The position numbers and the translations under genes were made by a program. Below, one piece after another: positions 30,129 through 37,922 of a DNA stretch of 64,000 nucleotides. The notes under the pieces are model-generated. The model ran no database searches and was not told where the DNA came from. It saw only the letters and a program-made list of their open reading frames with translations. The number at the start of each line of letters is the position of its first letter. Position 1 is the stretch's first letter. The DNA lies in the NCBI RefSeq assembly GCF_002286975.1, contig NZ_NSKB01000004.1, positions 186,001-250,000 on the forward strand, given 5' to 3'. Source of the DNA: Halomonas salipaludis. GTDB lineage: Bacteria > Pseudomonadota > Gammaproteobacteria > Pseudomonadales > Halomonadaceae.

Positions 30129-30869
30129 TCAGAGCGTCACCCGCTCCACCCAGGTCGACAGGCCGTCGTGGGCGAGCTCGACGACACGATAGCCGGGCCG
30201 TGAGGCCTGATCGATGCTGAACGTCTCGGCACCGGGCAGGAACTGATCGGCCGTCGCCGGCGCACCGTAGACCGCCACCTCGCCGGCGTTCTCCAGCAGT
30301 TCATGACGCCCAGCAAAGGCCTGATGGATATGCCCGCAGAGGACCGCGCGAAGATGGGCATGGGGCGTCACCGCCGTCCAGAAGGCGTCACGGTCGTGCA
30401 GGCCGATGGCGTCCATCCAATCGGCCCCCACCGCCAGCGGCGGATGGTGCATCGCAATCAGGGTCGGCCGGGAATCTGCGGCCAGTTGCTCGTCCAACCA
30501 CTGGCAGCAGGCCTCGCCTATCTCGCCGTGGGGCTCCCCCACTACCTGGGTATTCAGCAGCAGCAGCCGCCAGTCGCCGAGATCGACCTGGTCGTGGAGC
30601 GCCCGGGCATCGGCCATGTCCGCCAGGTGGTCATGGTTGCCGGGCAGCCAGTACCACGGGCAGTCGAGTTCGGCGAACACCTCCAGCGCGTGGCGATAGG
30701 ACGCCGGCGTGCCGTCCTGACTGACATCGCCGCTGACCAACACGACATCGGGCCGCCGGCGCCGCGCGTGCTCTACCACCGCCTGCAGTTGGCGTAGCGG
30801 GAAGCCGGCACGGGAGGGCGCCAGCGGGTCGGCGAGGAGATGGCAATCGGTGATCTGGATCAGCCGCAT
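30129..30869 (-). CDS. cpdA: 3',5'-cyclic AMP phosphodiesterase CpdA
   Basis: A 246-residue calcineurin-like metallophosphoesterase. Metal motifs in order: ITDCHL, SGDVSQDG, LPGNHDH, AMHHPP, CGHIHQ. Class III cAMP phosphodiesterase, controlling cAMP level. I chose ATG 30869 because AAGGA lies 9 bases upstream; the earlier ATG at 30878 directly abuts that sequence. It is third in nudF-yqiB-cpdA, the order found in E. coli upstream of yqiA-parE. Confidence 0.93.
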   Translation of the reverse strand: MRLIQITDCHLLADPLAPSRAGFPLRQLQAVVEHARRRRPDVVLVSGDVSQDGTPASYRHALEVFAELDCPWYWLPGNHDHLADMADARALHDQVDLGDWRLLLLNTQVVGEPHGEIGEACCQWLDEQLAADSRPTLIAMHHPPLAVGADWMDAIGLHDRDAFWTAVTPHAHLRAVLCGHIHQAFAGRHELLENAGEVAVYGAPATADQFLPGAETFSIDQASRPGYRVVELAHDGLSTWVERVTL

Positions 30870-30901
30870 CCGCAGCATTCCTTACTCTTGTAGTGGGTGG
30901 C

Positions 30902-31348
30902 TCAGCGGGCGATAGGCAGGTCGAGGGAGTGCCCGTGGGCCAGGCCATGCTCCAGCCATTCGCCGAGGAAGCGGTTGAGCTGCAGCTTCTCGTCGGGCTG
31001 ATGCATGCGCGCATTGGGGTAGCGATAGCGGCCGCGGAAGTGGCGCTGGCGCTGAAAATCGGTCACTTCGGCCATGCGCACGTCGTGGTAGAGATGCACC
31101 TGCATGCGCGGCGGATCGATGAAGGCATCCAGTACCCCGCTCTGGGAGACGCGCAGGATAGTCGTATAGGGCGCACATTCGAGCACCTCGAGCCACAGCG
31201 AACCGAAGCGCGTATCGCGTCCGCGCAGGGCGATCTCGCGCACCTCGCCGGCGTCGAGTTCGCCCAGCAGCCGGGTCAGGCGCAGGTAGTTGGCTGTGCA
31301 CTCCCCTTGCAGGGTCTTGAGATCGGTGACGTAGGCGGCTCTGGCCAC
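30902..31348 (-). CDS. yqiB: YqiB-family protein (DUF1249)
   Basis: A 148-residue protein of unknown function. Conserved family pieces are NYLRLTRLL, LEVLECAPYTTILRVSQ, MQVHLYHDVRMAEV and the C-terminal NARMHQPDEKLQLNRFLGEWL. The start is GTG 31348: a perfect AAGGAGGT lies 6 bases upstream, while the longer ATG frame overlaps nudF. It starts 4 bases after the nudF stop and is followed by cpdA. Confidence 0.9.
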   Translation of the reverse strand: MARAAYVTDLKTLQGECTANYLRLTRLLGELDAGEVREIALRGRDTRFGSLWLEVLECAPYTTILRVSQSGVLDAFIDPPRMQVHLYHDVRMAEVTDFQRQRHFRGRYRYPNARMHQPDEKLQLNRFLGEWLEHGLAHGHSLDLPIAR

Positions 31349-31352
31349 AGGC

Positions 31353-32015
31353 TTACCTCCTTGCACGCAGTGAGGCCCGCTCGCGCGACAGCCAGTGGAA
31401 GGCAATCAGGCACATGGCATTGTCGAGTCGGCCGGCCTCGAGGAGTTCCCAGGCCTTGAGAAACGGCAGCACATGAACCTGGATATCCTCATGCTCCTCG
31501 TCCAGGCCGTGGACGCCGCCCACCCCGCGGCTGTCGACCAGCCCGCAGTAGAGCGTTACCCGCTCGCTGCAGGCGCCGGGGCTGGGGTAGTAGGTGTGCA
31601 GCTCGATCAGCTCGTCGATCTCGCAGCCAGCCTCCTCGATGGCCTCGCGCCGCGCCACTTCGGCAGGGTCCTCGCCGGTCTCGATCAGGCCGGCCACCGG
31701 CTCCAGCTTCCAGGGGCTCAGCGGATCGTCCAGCGCGCCGGCACGAATCTGCTCGACCAGTACCACCGTATCGCAACCAGGGTCGTAGAGCAGCACCCCC
31801 ACCGCGTCGCGACGCACGTGAACCTCGCGAACGACCGCGTCGCTCCAGCCACCCTGAAACAGGCGATGGCGCAGGGTGCGCCGCTCCAGGCGGAAGAAGC
31901 CCTGGAACAGGCACTCGTCTTGCTGGCGCTCGACGTCCGCGGCAGCGAAACGCGGCGTGGCGACGCTTACGCGATCGGCGGCGCCATCGTGAGGCGCTGT
32001 GGGCGAATCTGACAT
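31353..32015 (-). CDS. nudF: ADP-ribose pyrophosphatase
   Basis: A 220-residue Nudix hydrolase that splits ADP-ribose. The Nudix box GLIETGEDPAEVARREAIEEAG is complete, preceded by VLVEQIRAGAL and followed by YYPSPGACSER, all NudF-type. GGAGG stands 4 bases before ATG 32015. First gene of nudF-yqiB-cpdA. Confidence 0.95.
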   Translation of the reverse strand: MSDSPTAPHDGAADRVSVATPRFAAADVERQQDECLFQGFFRLERRTLRHRLFQGGWSDAVVREVHVRRDAVGVLLYDPGCDTVVLVEQIRAGALDDPLSPWKLEPVAGLIETGEDPAEVARREAIEEAGCEIDELIELHTYYPSPGACSERVTLYCGLVDSRGVGGVHGLDEEHEDIQVHVLPFLKAWELLEAGRLDNAMCLIAFHWLSRERASLRARR

Positions 32016-32093
32016 CGTGCCTCCGGCTCGAGTGAATGAGCCATTATCACGACCTCGCCCCCCGCTGCCAACCGCCCGTGGCGCTGGCGCTTG

Positions 32094-32735
32094 TCAAGTC
32101 AGCCGCGACAGCAGCGTCCTGGCCTCGACTCTGAGCGCCTCGTCGGAGGCCTCGCGGTCGGCCCGCGCCTCGCCCTCGACGGCCCGCTGGGCGTGTTCGC
32201 GGGCCTCGTCGAGGCGTCCCTCCTCGTGCAGGAAAGCGGCATAGTAGAAGTTCACATCGATGCCGTCGGGGCGAATCTCCAGCGCACGCTGGAACATCTG
32301 CTCGGCGGTATTGCTGTTACCGAAGCCCAGCGGCCGCCCCGGCGCGCGATCGTAGAGCGCGCCCAGGGTCACGTAGGCCGAGCCGTTACCGCCCTGGGGG
32401 TCGAGCTCCACCGCCCGCTCCAGCGCATCGCGAGCGCTGCGCGCACTGCCCAGCGCGCCGAGCCCACTGCGCTCGCGGGCGTAGGAGGCCAGGATGATGC
32501 CCTGCCACACCAGCACCTCGGCCTGGTTGGCATGACGCCCGGCCAGCGCCTCGGCCTGGTCAGCAAGCCGCGACAGCGCGTCGCGGCGCTCGCTGCCACG
32601 CAGCTCGGTGGTGGCACTCTCCCACTCGCTCTTGAGCGACTCGACCTCGCTCTGATAGGCCAGCAGTGGCCCGCTCGACAGGGCCATCAGGCCCGCCAGC
32701 GCGGCAGCGGCCCACCACGGGGAACGACGGATCAT
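32094..32735 (-). CDS. periplasmic TPR-repeat protein
   Basis: A 213-residue protein with a signal peptide (MIRRSPWWAAAALAGLMALSSGPLLAYQ) and two to three TPR-like helical pairs from about residue 55 (HANQAEVLVWQGIILASYA; ARDALERAVELDPQGG; NTAEQMFQRALEIRPDG). Probably a periplasmic scaffold of unknown partner. The start is ATG 32735 with AAGGAG 8 bases upstream; the open frame extends over 800 bases further across greB but is a shadow there. Confidence 0.8.
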   Translation of the reverse strand: MIRRSPWWAAAALAGLMALSSGPLLAYQSEVESLKSEWESATTELRGSERRDALSRLADQAEALAGRHANQAEVLVWQGIILASYARERSGLGALGSARSARDALERAVELDPQGGNGSAYVTLGALYDRAPGRPLGFGNSNTAEQMFQRALEIRPDGIDVNFYYAAFLHEEGRLDEAREHAQRAVEGEARADREASDEALRVEARTLLSRLT

Positions 32736-32921
32736 GGCGAATACTCCTTGCACGTTGTTATTGAACTGGGTCACCCAAATAATGTAACGAACGTTTGAAT
32801 TAACGCCTAGGCAGACTTCCGTCGCATATCCGCCTGACTGCCCAGCCTTCAAGGACTGCCGACGACTTGGCCACTTGGGCCGGCTTGCGTATGGTAGCGA
32901 CAAGCCGCAGGAGGAGAGCCG

Positions 32922-33464
32922 ATGAAAGGCCGCAACATGACCCGCTGGCGCGATCCCGCCAAGGATCCGCGCCAGGAACCCAAGAGCAACCTGATCACCG
33001 CCGAGGGCTTCGCCCGGCTGAAGGGCATCCATGAGCACCTGTCGCGGGTCAAGCGGCCGCAGCTCTCGACCAAGGTCGGCGAGGCGGCGGCACTCGGCGA
33101 CCGCAGCGAGAACGCCGACTACACCTACAACAAGAAGGAGCTCAACCGCGTCATTGCGCGCATCCGCTACCTCGGCAAGCGCCTCGATGAGCTGCAGGTA
33201 GTCGATCGGCTGCCCGCCGATACCGGTCGGGTCTACTTCGGCGCCTTCGTTACCCTCGAGGACGAAGAGGGCGAGGAGCTTGGTATCCGCATCGTCGGCC
33301 ACGACGAGACCGACACCGGCAAGCACTGGATCAGCGTCGATGCCCCGCTGGCCAAGGCACTGCTCGGCAAGGCGCTGGACGACGAGGTCACGGTAGCCGC
33401 GCCGGGCGGCGAGACGACCTATATCATCACCGATATCGCTTACCGCGACCCGAGCGCAAAATAG
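32922..33464 (+). CDS. greB: transcription elongation factor GreB
   Basis: A 180-residue cleavage factor that rescues backtracked RNA polymerase. The N-terminal coiled coil has the acidic tip GDRSENADYTYNKKE typical of Gre factors (Asp/Glu pair), and the C-terminal FKBP-like domain has FGAFVTLEDEEGEE and IVGHDETD. GreB rather than GreA from length, basic N-terminus and LNRVIARIRYL. GGAGGAG precedes ATG 32922. A miniature element begins 10 bases after the stop. Confidence 0.94.
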   Translation: MKGRNMTRWRDPAKDPRQEPKSNLITAEGFARLKGIHEHLSRVKRPQLSTKVGEAAALGDRSENADYTYNKKELNRVIARIRYLGKRLDELQVVDRLPADTGRVYFGAFVTLEDEEGEELGIRIVGHDETDTGKHWISVDAPLAKALLGKALDDEVTVAAPGGETTYIITDIAYRDPSAK

Positions 33465-33474
33465 CCGCGTATCA

Positions 33475-33653
33475 GGTTTTGTACGAAAAGTCGGCGAGCG
33501 ATGGCCAGGGCTAGGCCCGTTCCCGACGGGCCAACGCACTCCCCACATCCATGTGGGTCACAAAGCAAAAATCGACGAAAACGGACCGGACTCGCGCACG
33601 AGCCGATTTTTAACGCCGTATGGGCGAGCGCAGACAGTTTTCGTACAGAACCT
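33475..33653. mobile_element. 179-bp MITE-like element with 16-bp terminal inverted repeats
   Basis: The ends are AGGTTTTGTACGAAAA (33475-33490) and its inverted partner (33638-33653, reading AGGTTCTGTACGAAAA on the minus strand), 15 of 16 identical. Inside are small dyads: GGCCCGT/ACGGGCC, CCCACAT/ATGTGGG and AAAAATCG/CGATTTTT. No ORF and no clear target duplication. The element fills the gap between greB and a convergent membrane-protein gene, and its right end supplies two bases of that gene's TAG stop. It resembles a non-autonomous derivative of an insertion sequence; the parent family is not identified. Confidence 0.75.
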
Positions 33654-34044
33654 AGGGTTTGGCCATCAGGTCTCCACGCCAGGCCCGCCAGAAGGTCACG
33701 CCCTGCAGCACCGCGAACAGCGCCTCGAACAGCGCCGGCAGCCATAGAAGGCCGGTGGCGAACAGGAAGAACAGTGCGAAAAGGCCACGAAACAGGATCG
33801 ACAGCAGCGCCACCAGTCGATTGTGCAGCGGTGCCAGGGCGGCCGGCAGGTAGAGCAGTCCAACCACGATCATGGCCAGGCCGGCGTAGCGTACCCAGGT
33901 CAGCGGGTACGGCAGGTCGGCGCCCATCACGCCCAGCAGGCTGACCGGCCAGAGCCACAGCCACAGGCCCAGCAGCACATTGAGGGCGATCCCCACCGTC
34001 ATCACCCGCCGATAGGTCGCGAACACATCGTTTGAGGTCTGCAT
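33652..34044 (-). CDS. small four-helix membrane protein, paralogue of 39935-40312
   Basis: A 130-residue inner-membrane protein with four predicted helices (about 18-40, 50-70, 78-98, 100-120). The segment LLYLPAALAPLHNRLVAL and the end LFEALFAVLQGVTF closely resemble LFYLPAAFDPFHYRAIAV and LIDLFFGVTQGVLL in the protein at 39935-40312, so the two are paralogues. Function unknown. Each sits beside a dihaem cytochrome gene, suggesting a shared role such as membrane partner or electron/quinone interface (inference). The stop TAG lies on the edge of the MITE-like element, so the C-terminus may have been altered by the insertion. Confidence 0.75.
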   Translation of the reverse strand: MQTSNDVFATYRRVMTVGIALNVLLGLWLWLWPVSLLGVMGADLPYPLTWVRYAGLAMIVVGLLYLPAALAPLHNRLVALLSILFRGLFALFFLFATGLLWLPALFEALFAVLQGVTFWRAWRGDLMAKP

Positions 34045-34067
34045 ATCAGTGCTCCCGGGCCGGTTGT

Positions 34068-35618
34068 CTAAAAGGTCAGTAGGTAATCGAGCAGATCCGA
34101 GCGCTCCTGCGCCGTCAGCTCGGTACCATAGGCATGCCCCTGGCGGCCGTTGCCGGGCTGGCTGGTATCGAAGCAGAAGCCTTCCGTCAGGGGCTCGCCA
34201 GGCGTGCAGTCGGGTGCCATGAAACCGCCCTTCTCCTCGTCCAGCACATCCAGCCCGCGCACGAAGGCCTGCGGACGTTCTGCCGGCGGCAGCAGCAGAT
34301 CGTGCAGGGTCGGCACGGCGCCGTTGTGCAGATAGGGCGCGCGCAGCCAGAGGCCGTCGAGGGGCAAGTTGGCGTAGCCGTCGGTCTTACGGAAATGCCG
34401 GAAGCGGTAGCGCTCATCGTCCTCGAACAGGGTCAGCTGATAGCGCTGCAGGGTCTCGGTGTAGCTGTCGAGCCGAGCCGGATCGACGCCCAGCTGCTCG
34501 TTGGGCACCACCTGGCCGAGGCGCCCCCCTTCGAAGACGTAGCGCTCGCCCTGCTGGTAGCCGTGACAGTCGGCGCAGTGGCGCATGTAGAGCGGCTTGC
34601 CGGCGGCCACCGCGTCGGGATCGGGGCGATAGGGGCTGGGCGGTGGGGCGAGGTCCAGCAGCCAGTCGGCGACCCGCTCGATACCCGCGTGGTCGACGCT
34701 CTCCTCGGTCACCCCGGCGCCGATGGCGGCGCTCAGGTTGCGCTCCTGCAGCGAGGCGTTGTTGCCATCCCAGTGCAGATCCATGCCCTGCCGGGGGCGC
34801 TGGTGGAAGATCGCCGGGAAGTCGCTGGTGCCGATCCGCTCCGCCTCGGCCAGTTCATCCATATCCATGTCGAACTGCAGCAGCTTGTAGGGATTGAAGG
34901 TATCCACGCGCCCCGGCCCCCAGGGCGGCTGCTCAGCCAGCAGTGGCGCAAGCGTCGCGCGGGTCTCCAGCAGCCCCTCACGCACCCGGGGCAGCACCGC
35001 ATAGCGCCATACCTGCCGCTCGATCATGCCCAGCGACTGGCCCTGCTCGTCCATGGCCGCCAGCACGCTATCCGGGGCCAGCCGCGGGTCATCGGCGATC
35101 TCCAGCAGAAAGCCGATAAAGGCATAGAGGTCCAGGTTGTTGGACGGCATGCCGGCGATCTGTCGCGGTGTGGCATCCGGCGACTCGCGGACCGTCCCCA
35201 CGTGGCACAGCGCACAGTTGAACCAGGCGATCTCCACCCCGCGCACCTCGCGGGTCCCGACGCCGATGGGCAAGTCCCCACGGCTCGCCTCGTCGCCCGG
35301 CACGTAGAGAAAGCCGAACGCCTCATAGTGCTGGCCGTCGAAGACGTCCGGGAACAGGTCCGGCAGCACCCGCCACAGTCGCACCGGCAGCCCGCTGACC
35401 TCGCTGCCGATGGAGCCATGCCGAAAGTGGGTCTCCGGGTCGGCGTAGTGACGCAGCGACTCGCCGCTATAGCGCCACAGGGTCGGCACGCCAACCGCCA
35501 GAGCCAGCAGGCCGGCCAACACCACGGCCAGGACGAGCAGGGCCAGCGGCAGACGCCGCCAGCACCGGCGGCGGGCCTCCTGTTGTACGGCGGTGACGGG
35601 TGGCTCCTGTGATCTCAT
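34068..35618 (-). CDS. membrane-anchored dihaem c-type cytochrome, RoxA/OdsA-like
   Basis: A 516-residue protein with an N-terminal anchor (residues 22-47) and two haem c sites, CALCH (135-139) and CADCH (348-352). Shared with its paralogue at 40334-41803 are WRVLPDLFP, WGPGRVDTFNPYK, LHWDGNNASL and HNGAVPTL (431-438). The HNG(S/A)VPTL motif and layout are those of the MauG/BCCP-related family that includes rubber oxygenase RoxA and, as I recall, the oleate oxygenase/diol synthase pair OdsA-OdsB of Pseudomonas aeruginosa. A periplasmic dioxygenase or peroxidase acting on unsaturated lipids is the inference. It lies 7 bases from the Old Yellow Enzyme gene, in one operon. Confidence 0.8.
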   Translation of the reverse strand: MRSQEPPVTAVQQEARRRCWRRLPLALLVLAVVLAGLLALAVGVPTLWRYSGESLRHYADPETHFRHGSIGSEVSGLPVRLWRVLPDLFPDVFDGQHYEAFGFLYVPGDEASRGDLPIGVGTREVRGVEIAWFNCALCHVGTVRESPDATPRQIAGMPSNNLDLYAFIGFLLEIADDPRLAPDSVLAAMDEQGQSLGMIERQVWRYAVLPRVREGLLETRATLAPLLAEQPPWGPGRVDTFNPYKLLQFDMDMDELAEAERIGTSDFPAIFHQRPRQGMDLHWDGNNASLQERNLSAAIGAGVTEESVDHAGIERVADWLLDLAPPPSPYRPDPDAVAAGKPLYMRHCADCHGYQQGERYVFEGGRLGQVVPNEQLGVDPARLDSYTETLQRYQLTLFEDDERYRFRHFRKTDGYANLPLDGLWLRAPYLHNGAVPTLHDLLLPPAERPQAFVRGLDVLDEEKGGFMAPDCTPGEPLTEGFCFDTSQPGNGRQGHAYGTELTAQERSDLLDYLLTF

Positions 35619-35625
35619 GGCAGCC

Positions 35626-36981
35626 TCACGGATTCTGCGCTGGCGGCACCGGGGGCAGGCGCAGCTCGGGTCGGGTGTCGTAGATGCTCATCAGGGTCGC
35701 GATCATGCGCTCGTGGTCGCCGTCGAAGCGCGACAGCTCGTAGCAGCCCAGCGGGTTCTTGGGCGCGTTGAGCAAACACTTGTTGCAGAAGGTACAGGGA
35801 CGTGTCGGCGCGTCCTGCCCGGCCTGCCACTGCTTGAGTAGGTCGGGATTGGCGATCAGCGCGCGGGCGCTGGAGACCGCGTCGCAGGCCCCGCTGGCGA
35901 TAGCCTCGCGCACCAGAGAGGCGCGCTGATAGCCACCGGTGCTGATCACCGGAATGCCCACCGCCTGGCGGACGGCGCGCGCCTCGTCCAGGCTCACCCC
36001 CTCTACGGCGTGGCCGCGCTGGTGACGGGACCACAGCCAGCGAAAGATCCAGCGCAGCGACCTGTAGCGGAACAATAGGTAGTTGCGAAAGGTGTTGGTG
36101 CCGGCGGAGAGCATAGCATCGTAGGTGCTGGCGATGGTCTCGAAGGCAAAGTCCCCCGGCGGGTTCAGGGGGTGGGGGAACAGGCTGCCGACCGACACGT
36201 GCAGAGCATCGGCCCCCGCCGTCTCGGCCCAGCGACACACCTGCAGGCTCTCCGCCAGGGTATTGCCCTTGCGCTCCCAGGGCAGGATGTCGTTGTGGTC
36301 CACGGCACTGATCTTGACCTGCAGGTGGAAGTCCGGCCCCACCCGCTGGCGAATGGCGCGGATCACCTCCAGCAGAAAGCGTGCGCGGTTGGCCAGCGAG
36401 CCGCCGTAGCGGTCGCGCCGGTCATTGATGGCGGAACTCAGAAACTGGGTGAACATGTAGCCGTTGGCGGCGTGCAGCTCCACTCCGTCGAGCCCGGCCT
36501 CACGGGCCCGCCAGGCCCCGTCGGCGAAGGCCTGGACGGTGCGTTCGATCTCGTGGCCGCTCATGGCCCGGCACAGGAAGCCGTGCAGGGGCTCCTGGTG
36601 GTCGGTTGAGCTGAGCGACCGGCGATGCTGGTTGTGAACCCCGGGGAGATCCATCTGCCGCCCGGAGTGACTGAGCTGCAGGATGTACTTGCAGTCGAAG
36701 CGGTGCACCGCCTCGCCGAGGCGCTGCCATAGCGGGATGAAGTCGTCGCGGTGAATGGTGGCATAGCCGGCGATGATGCGCCCCTCCATCTGCACCGGCA
36801 CGAAGGAGGAGATGATCGCGCCCACTCCCCCACGGGCGAACTGACACTCCCAGTTGATGCGCGTCTGGGTCAGGCTGCCGTCCTCGTTGTCGAAGCGCCC
36901 GGAAATGTTCGAGCGGAACAGGCGATTCTTGACCGCCAGGTTGCGCCACGCCAGCGGCGAGAAGATCACATCCTCGCTCAT
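35626..36981 (-). CDS. NADH:flavin oxidoreductase, Old Yellow Enzyme family
   Basis: A 451-residue FMN enzyme of the OYE/2,4-dienoyl reductase group. Barrel signatures: LQLSHSGRQ, GVELHAANGYMFTQFLSS (H170/N173 substrate pair), DRRDRYGGSLANRARF, and VISTGGYQ near the phosphate site. A C-terminal cysteine cluster C396, C399, C402 and C413 (CTFCNKC then GC) could bind an iron-sulfur cluster. OYEs reduce alpha,beta-unsaturated carbonyls, including 12-oxophytodienoate in plants. Its ATG overlaps the stop of the P450-like gene (ATGA), so it belongs to the peroxidase operon. An insert at about 300-325 (RYRSLRWIFRWLWSRHQR) is basic and aromatic and may touch the membrane. Confidence 0.88.
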   Translation of the reverse strand: MSEDVIFSPLAWRNLAVKNRLFRSNISGRFDNEDGSLTQTRINWECQFARGGVGAIISSFVPVQMEGRIIAGYATIHRDDFIPLWQRLGEAVHRFDCKYILQLSHSGRQMDLPGVHNQHRRSLSSTDHQEPLHGFLCRAMSGHEIERTVQAFADGAWRAREAGLDGVELHAANGYMFTQFLSSAINDRRDRYGGSLANRARFLLEVIRAIRQRVGPDFHLQVKISAVDHNDILPWERKGNTLAESLQVCRWAETAGADALHVSVGSLFPHPLNPPGDFAFETIASTYDAMLSAGTNTFRNYLLFRYRSLRWIFRWLWSRHQRGHAVEGVSLDEARAVRQAVGIPVISTGGYQRASLVREAIASGACDAVSSARALIANPDLLKQWQAGQDAPTRPCTFCNKCLLNAPKNPLGCYELSRFDGDHERMIATLMSIYDTRPELRLPPVPPAQNP

Positions 36982-37886
36982 CGCCCGCCCTCCCCTGAGC
37001 GGATTGCCACGGCCCGCGCCCAGGTATCGGCCAGCAGCGCCAGGATGAAACGTCGGGCCGGGCAGCGCGCCCAGCTATCGCTCATAAAGGCCAGCCCCGG
37101 GTCGCCGCTGCTGCGAACGCCCTCGGCGAGCCGCAGCAGTACCAGATCGCCGGGCACCAAGCGACGCGGGGAACACGGTGTCGACAGCGGCGCCAGCACC
37201 TGGCGCAGCAGCGTTTCCGGCACGCTGAGGCAGCGCCCCAGCACCGCCGCCTCGGGCAGCGCTGCGGCGCCCGGCGTGCCGGCCAGGGCACGCATCGCCT
37301 CCAGCGCCCCTACCAGATTGTGCACCGCCACGCTGGTGGCATGCAGGGTCATGGCGTCCCCCTCGGCTCGCTCTTGCAGCAGTTGGCGGTCGCGACGCAG
37401 TTGGCCGCTTAAGCGCTGAAGAAGGGCGCGTAACGCCTGGGTGCGCGGATAGTCATTGAGCCGACGGGCCGCGGCAAAACTCGCCTCGTCGGCCCGGTAG
37501 TCGTCGCGAAACCGCCGTCCCAGCAGCCCCTGGGCGGCAGGCCCCAGCGCCTCGATGTCGGCCTGGCCGGCGACCCCCTCCAGCAGGGTCTTGAAGGCCG
37601 GATCCTGGCGCCAGCTCGCTGCCTCGGCGCCCTCGTCCAGGCGCCGCCCCAGCTCGGCGTGGTGCGACTCGCGCCCCTCGGCCTCGCGGCCCAGCAGGGC
37701 CGGCAGCGGCTCACCATCGAAGACGAAAGCGCCGCGCAGGCGCGCCAGACGTAGGCGGTTGATCACCCCGCCGCTGGGAGCCAGGGAGCGGTCGAGGCGT
37801 GAGTCGCCGTCGAGCAGGCGAATCTCCCGAGGATCGCTGACCTCCAGAACACTGATCAGACCGGGCACATGTCGTCGTCTAGCCAT
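36978..37886 (-). CDS. unknown protein with P450-like C-terminal features
   Basis: A 302-residue protein I do not recognise securely. The C-terminal third resembles a cytochrome P450: LAGTPGAAALP, then PETLLR (E224, R228; a K-helix-like motif with one extra residue), VPGDLVLLRL, DPGLAFMSDSW and a candidate haem-thiolate Cys C275 in WARCPARRFILALLADTW. The N-terminus has VSDPREIRLL and VFDGEPLPALLGRE, also P450-like in order. But it is far shorter than a P450 (400 or more) and the Glu-to-Cys distance is only 51 residues. It starts 36 bases after the alpha-DOX-like gene and overlaps the OYE gene. If real, it would parallel the peroxidase/P450 pairing of fungal Ppo enzymes. Otherwise it is simply an uncharacterised partner. 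Confidence 0.5.
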   Translation of the reverse strand: MARRRHVPGLISVLEVSDPREIRLLDGDSRLDRSLAPSGGVINRLRLARLRGAFVFDGEPLPALLGREAEGRESHHAELGRRLDEGAEAASWRQDPAFKTLLEGVAGQADIEALGPAAQGLLGRRFRDDYRADEASFAAARRLNDYPRTQALRALLQRLSGQLRRDRQLLQERAEGDAMTLHATSVAVHNLVGALEAMRALAGTPGAAALPEAAVLGRCLSVPETLLRQVLAPLSTPCSPRRLVPGDLVLLRLAEGVRSSGDPGLAFMSDSWARCPARRFILALLADTWARAVAIRSGEGGR

Positions 37887-37922
37887 GCCAGCCCCCTGTC
37901 CGCTATGCGAGATCTATCCGTA

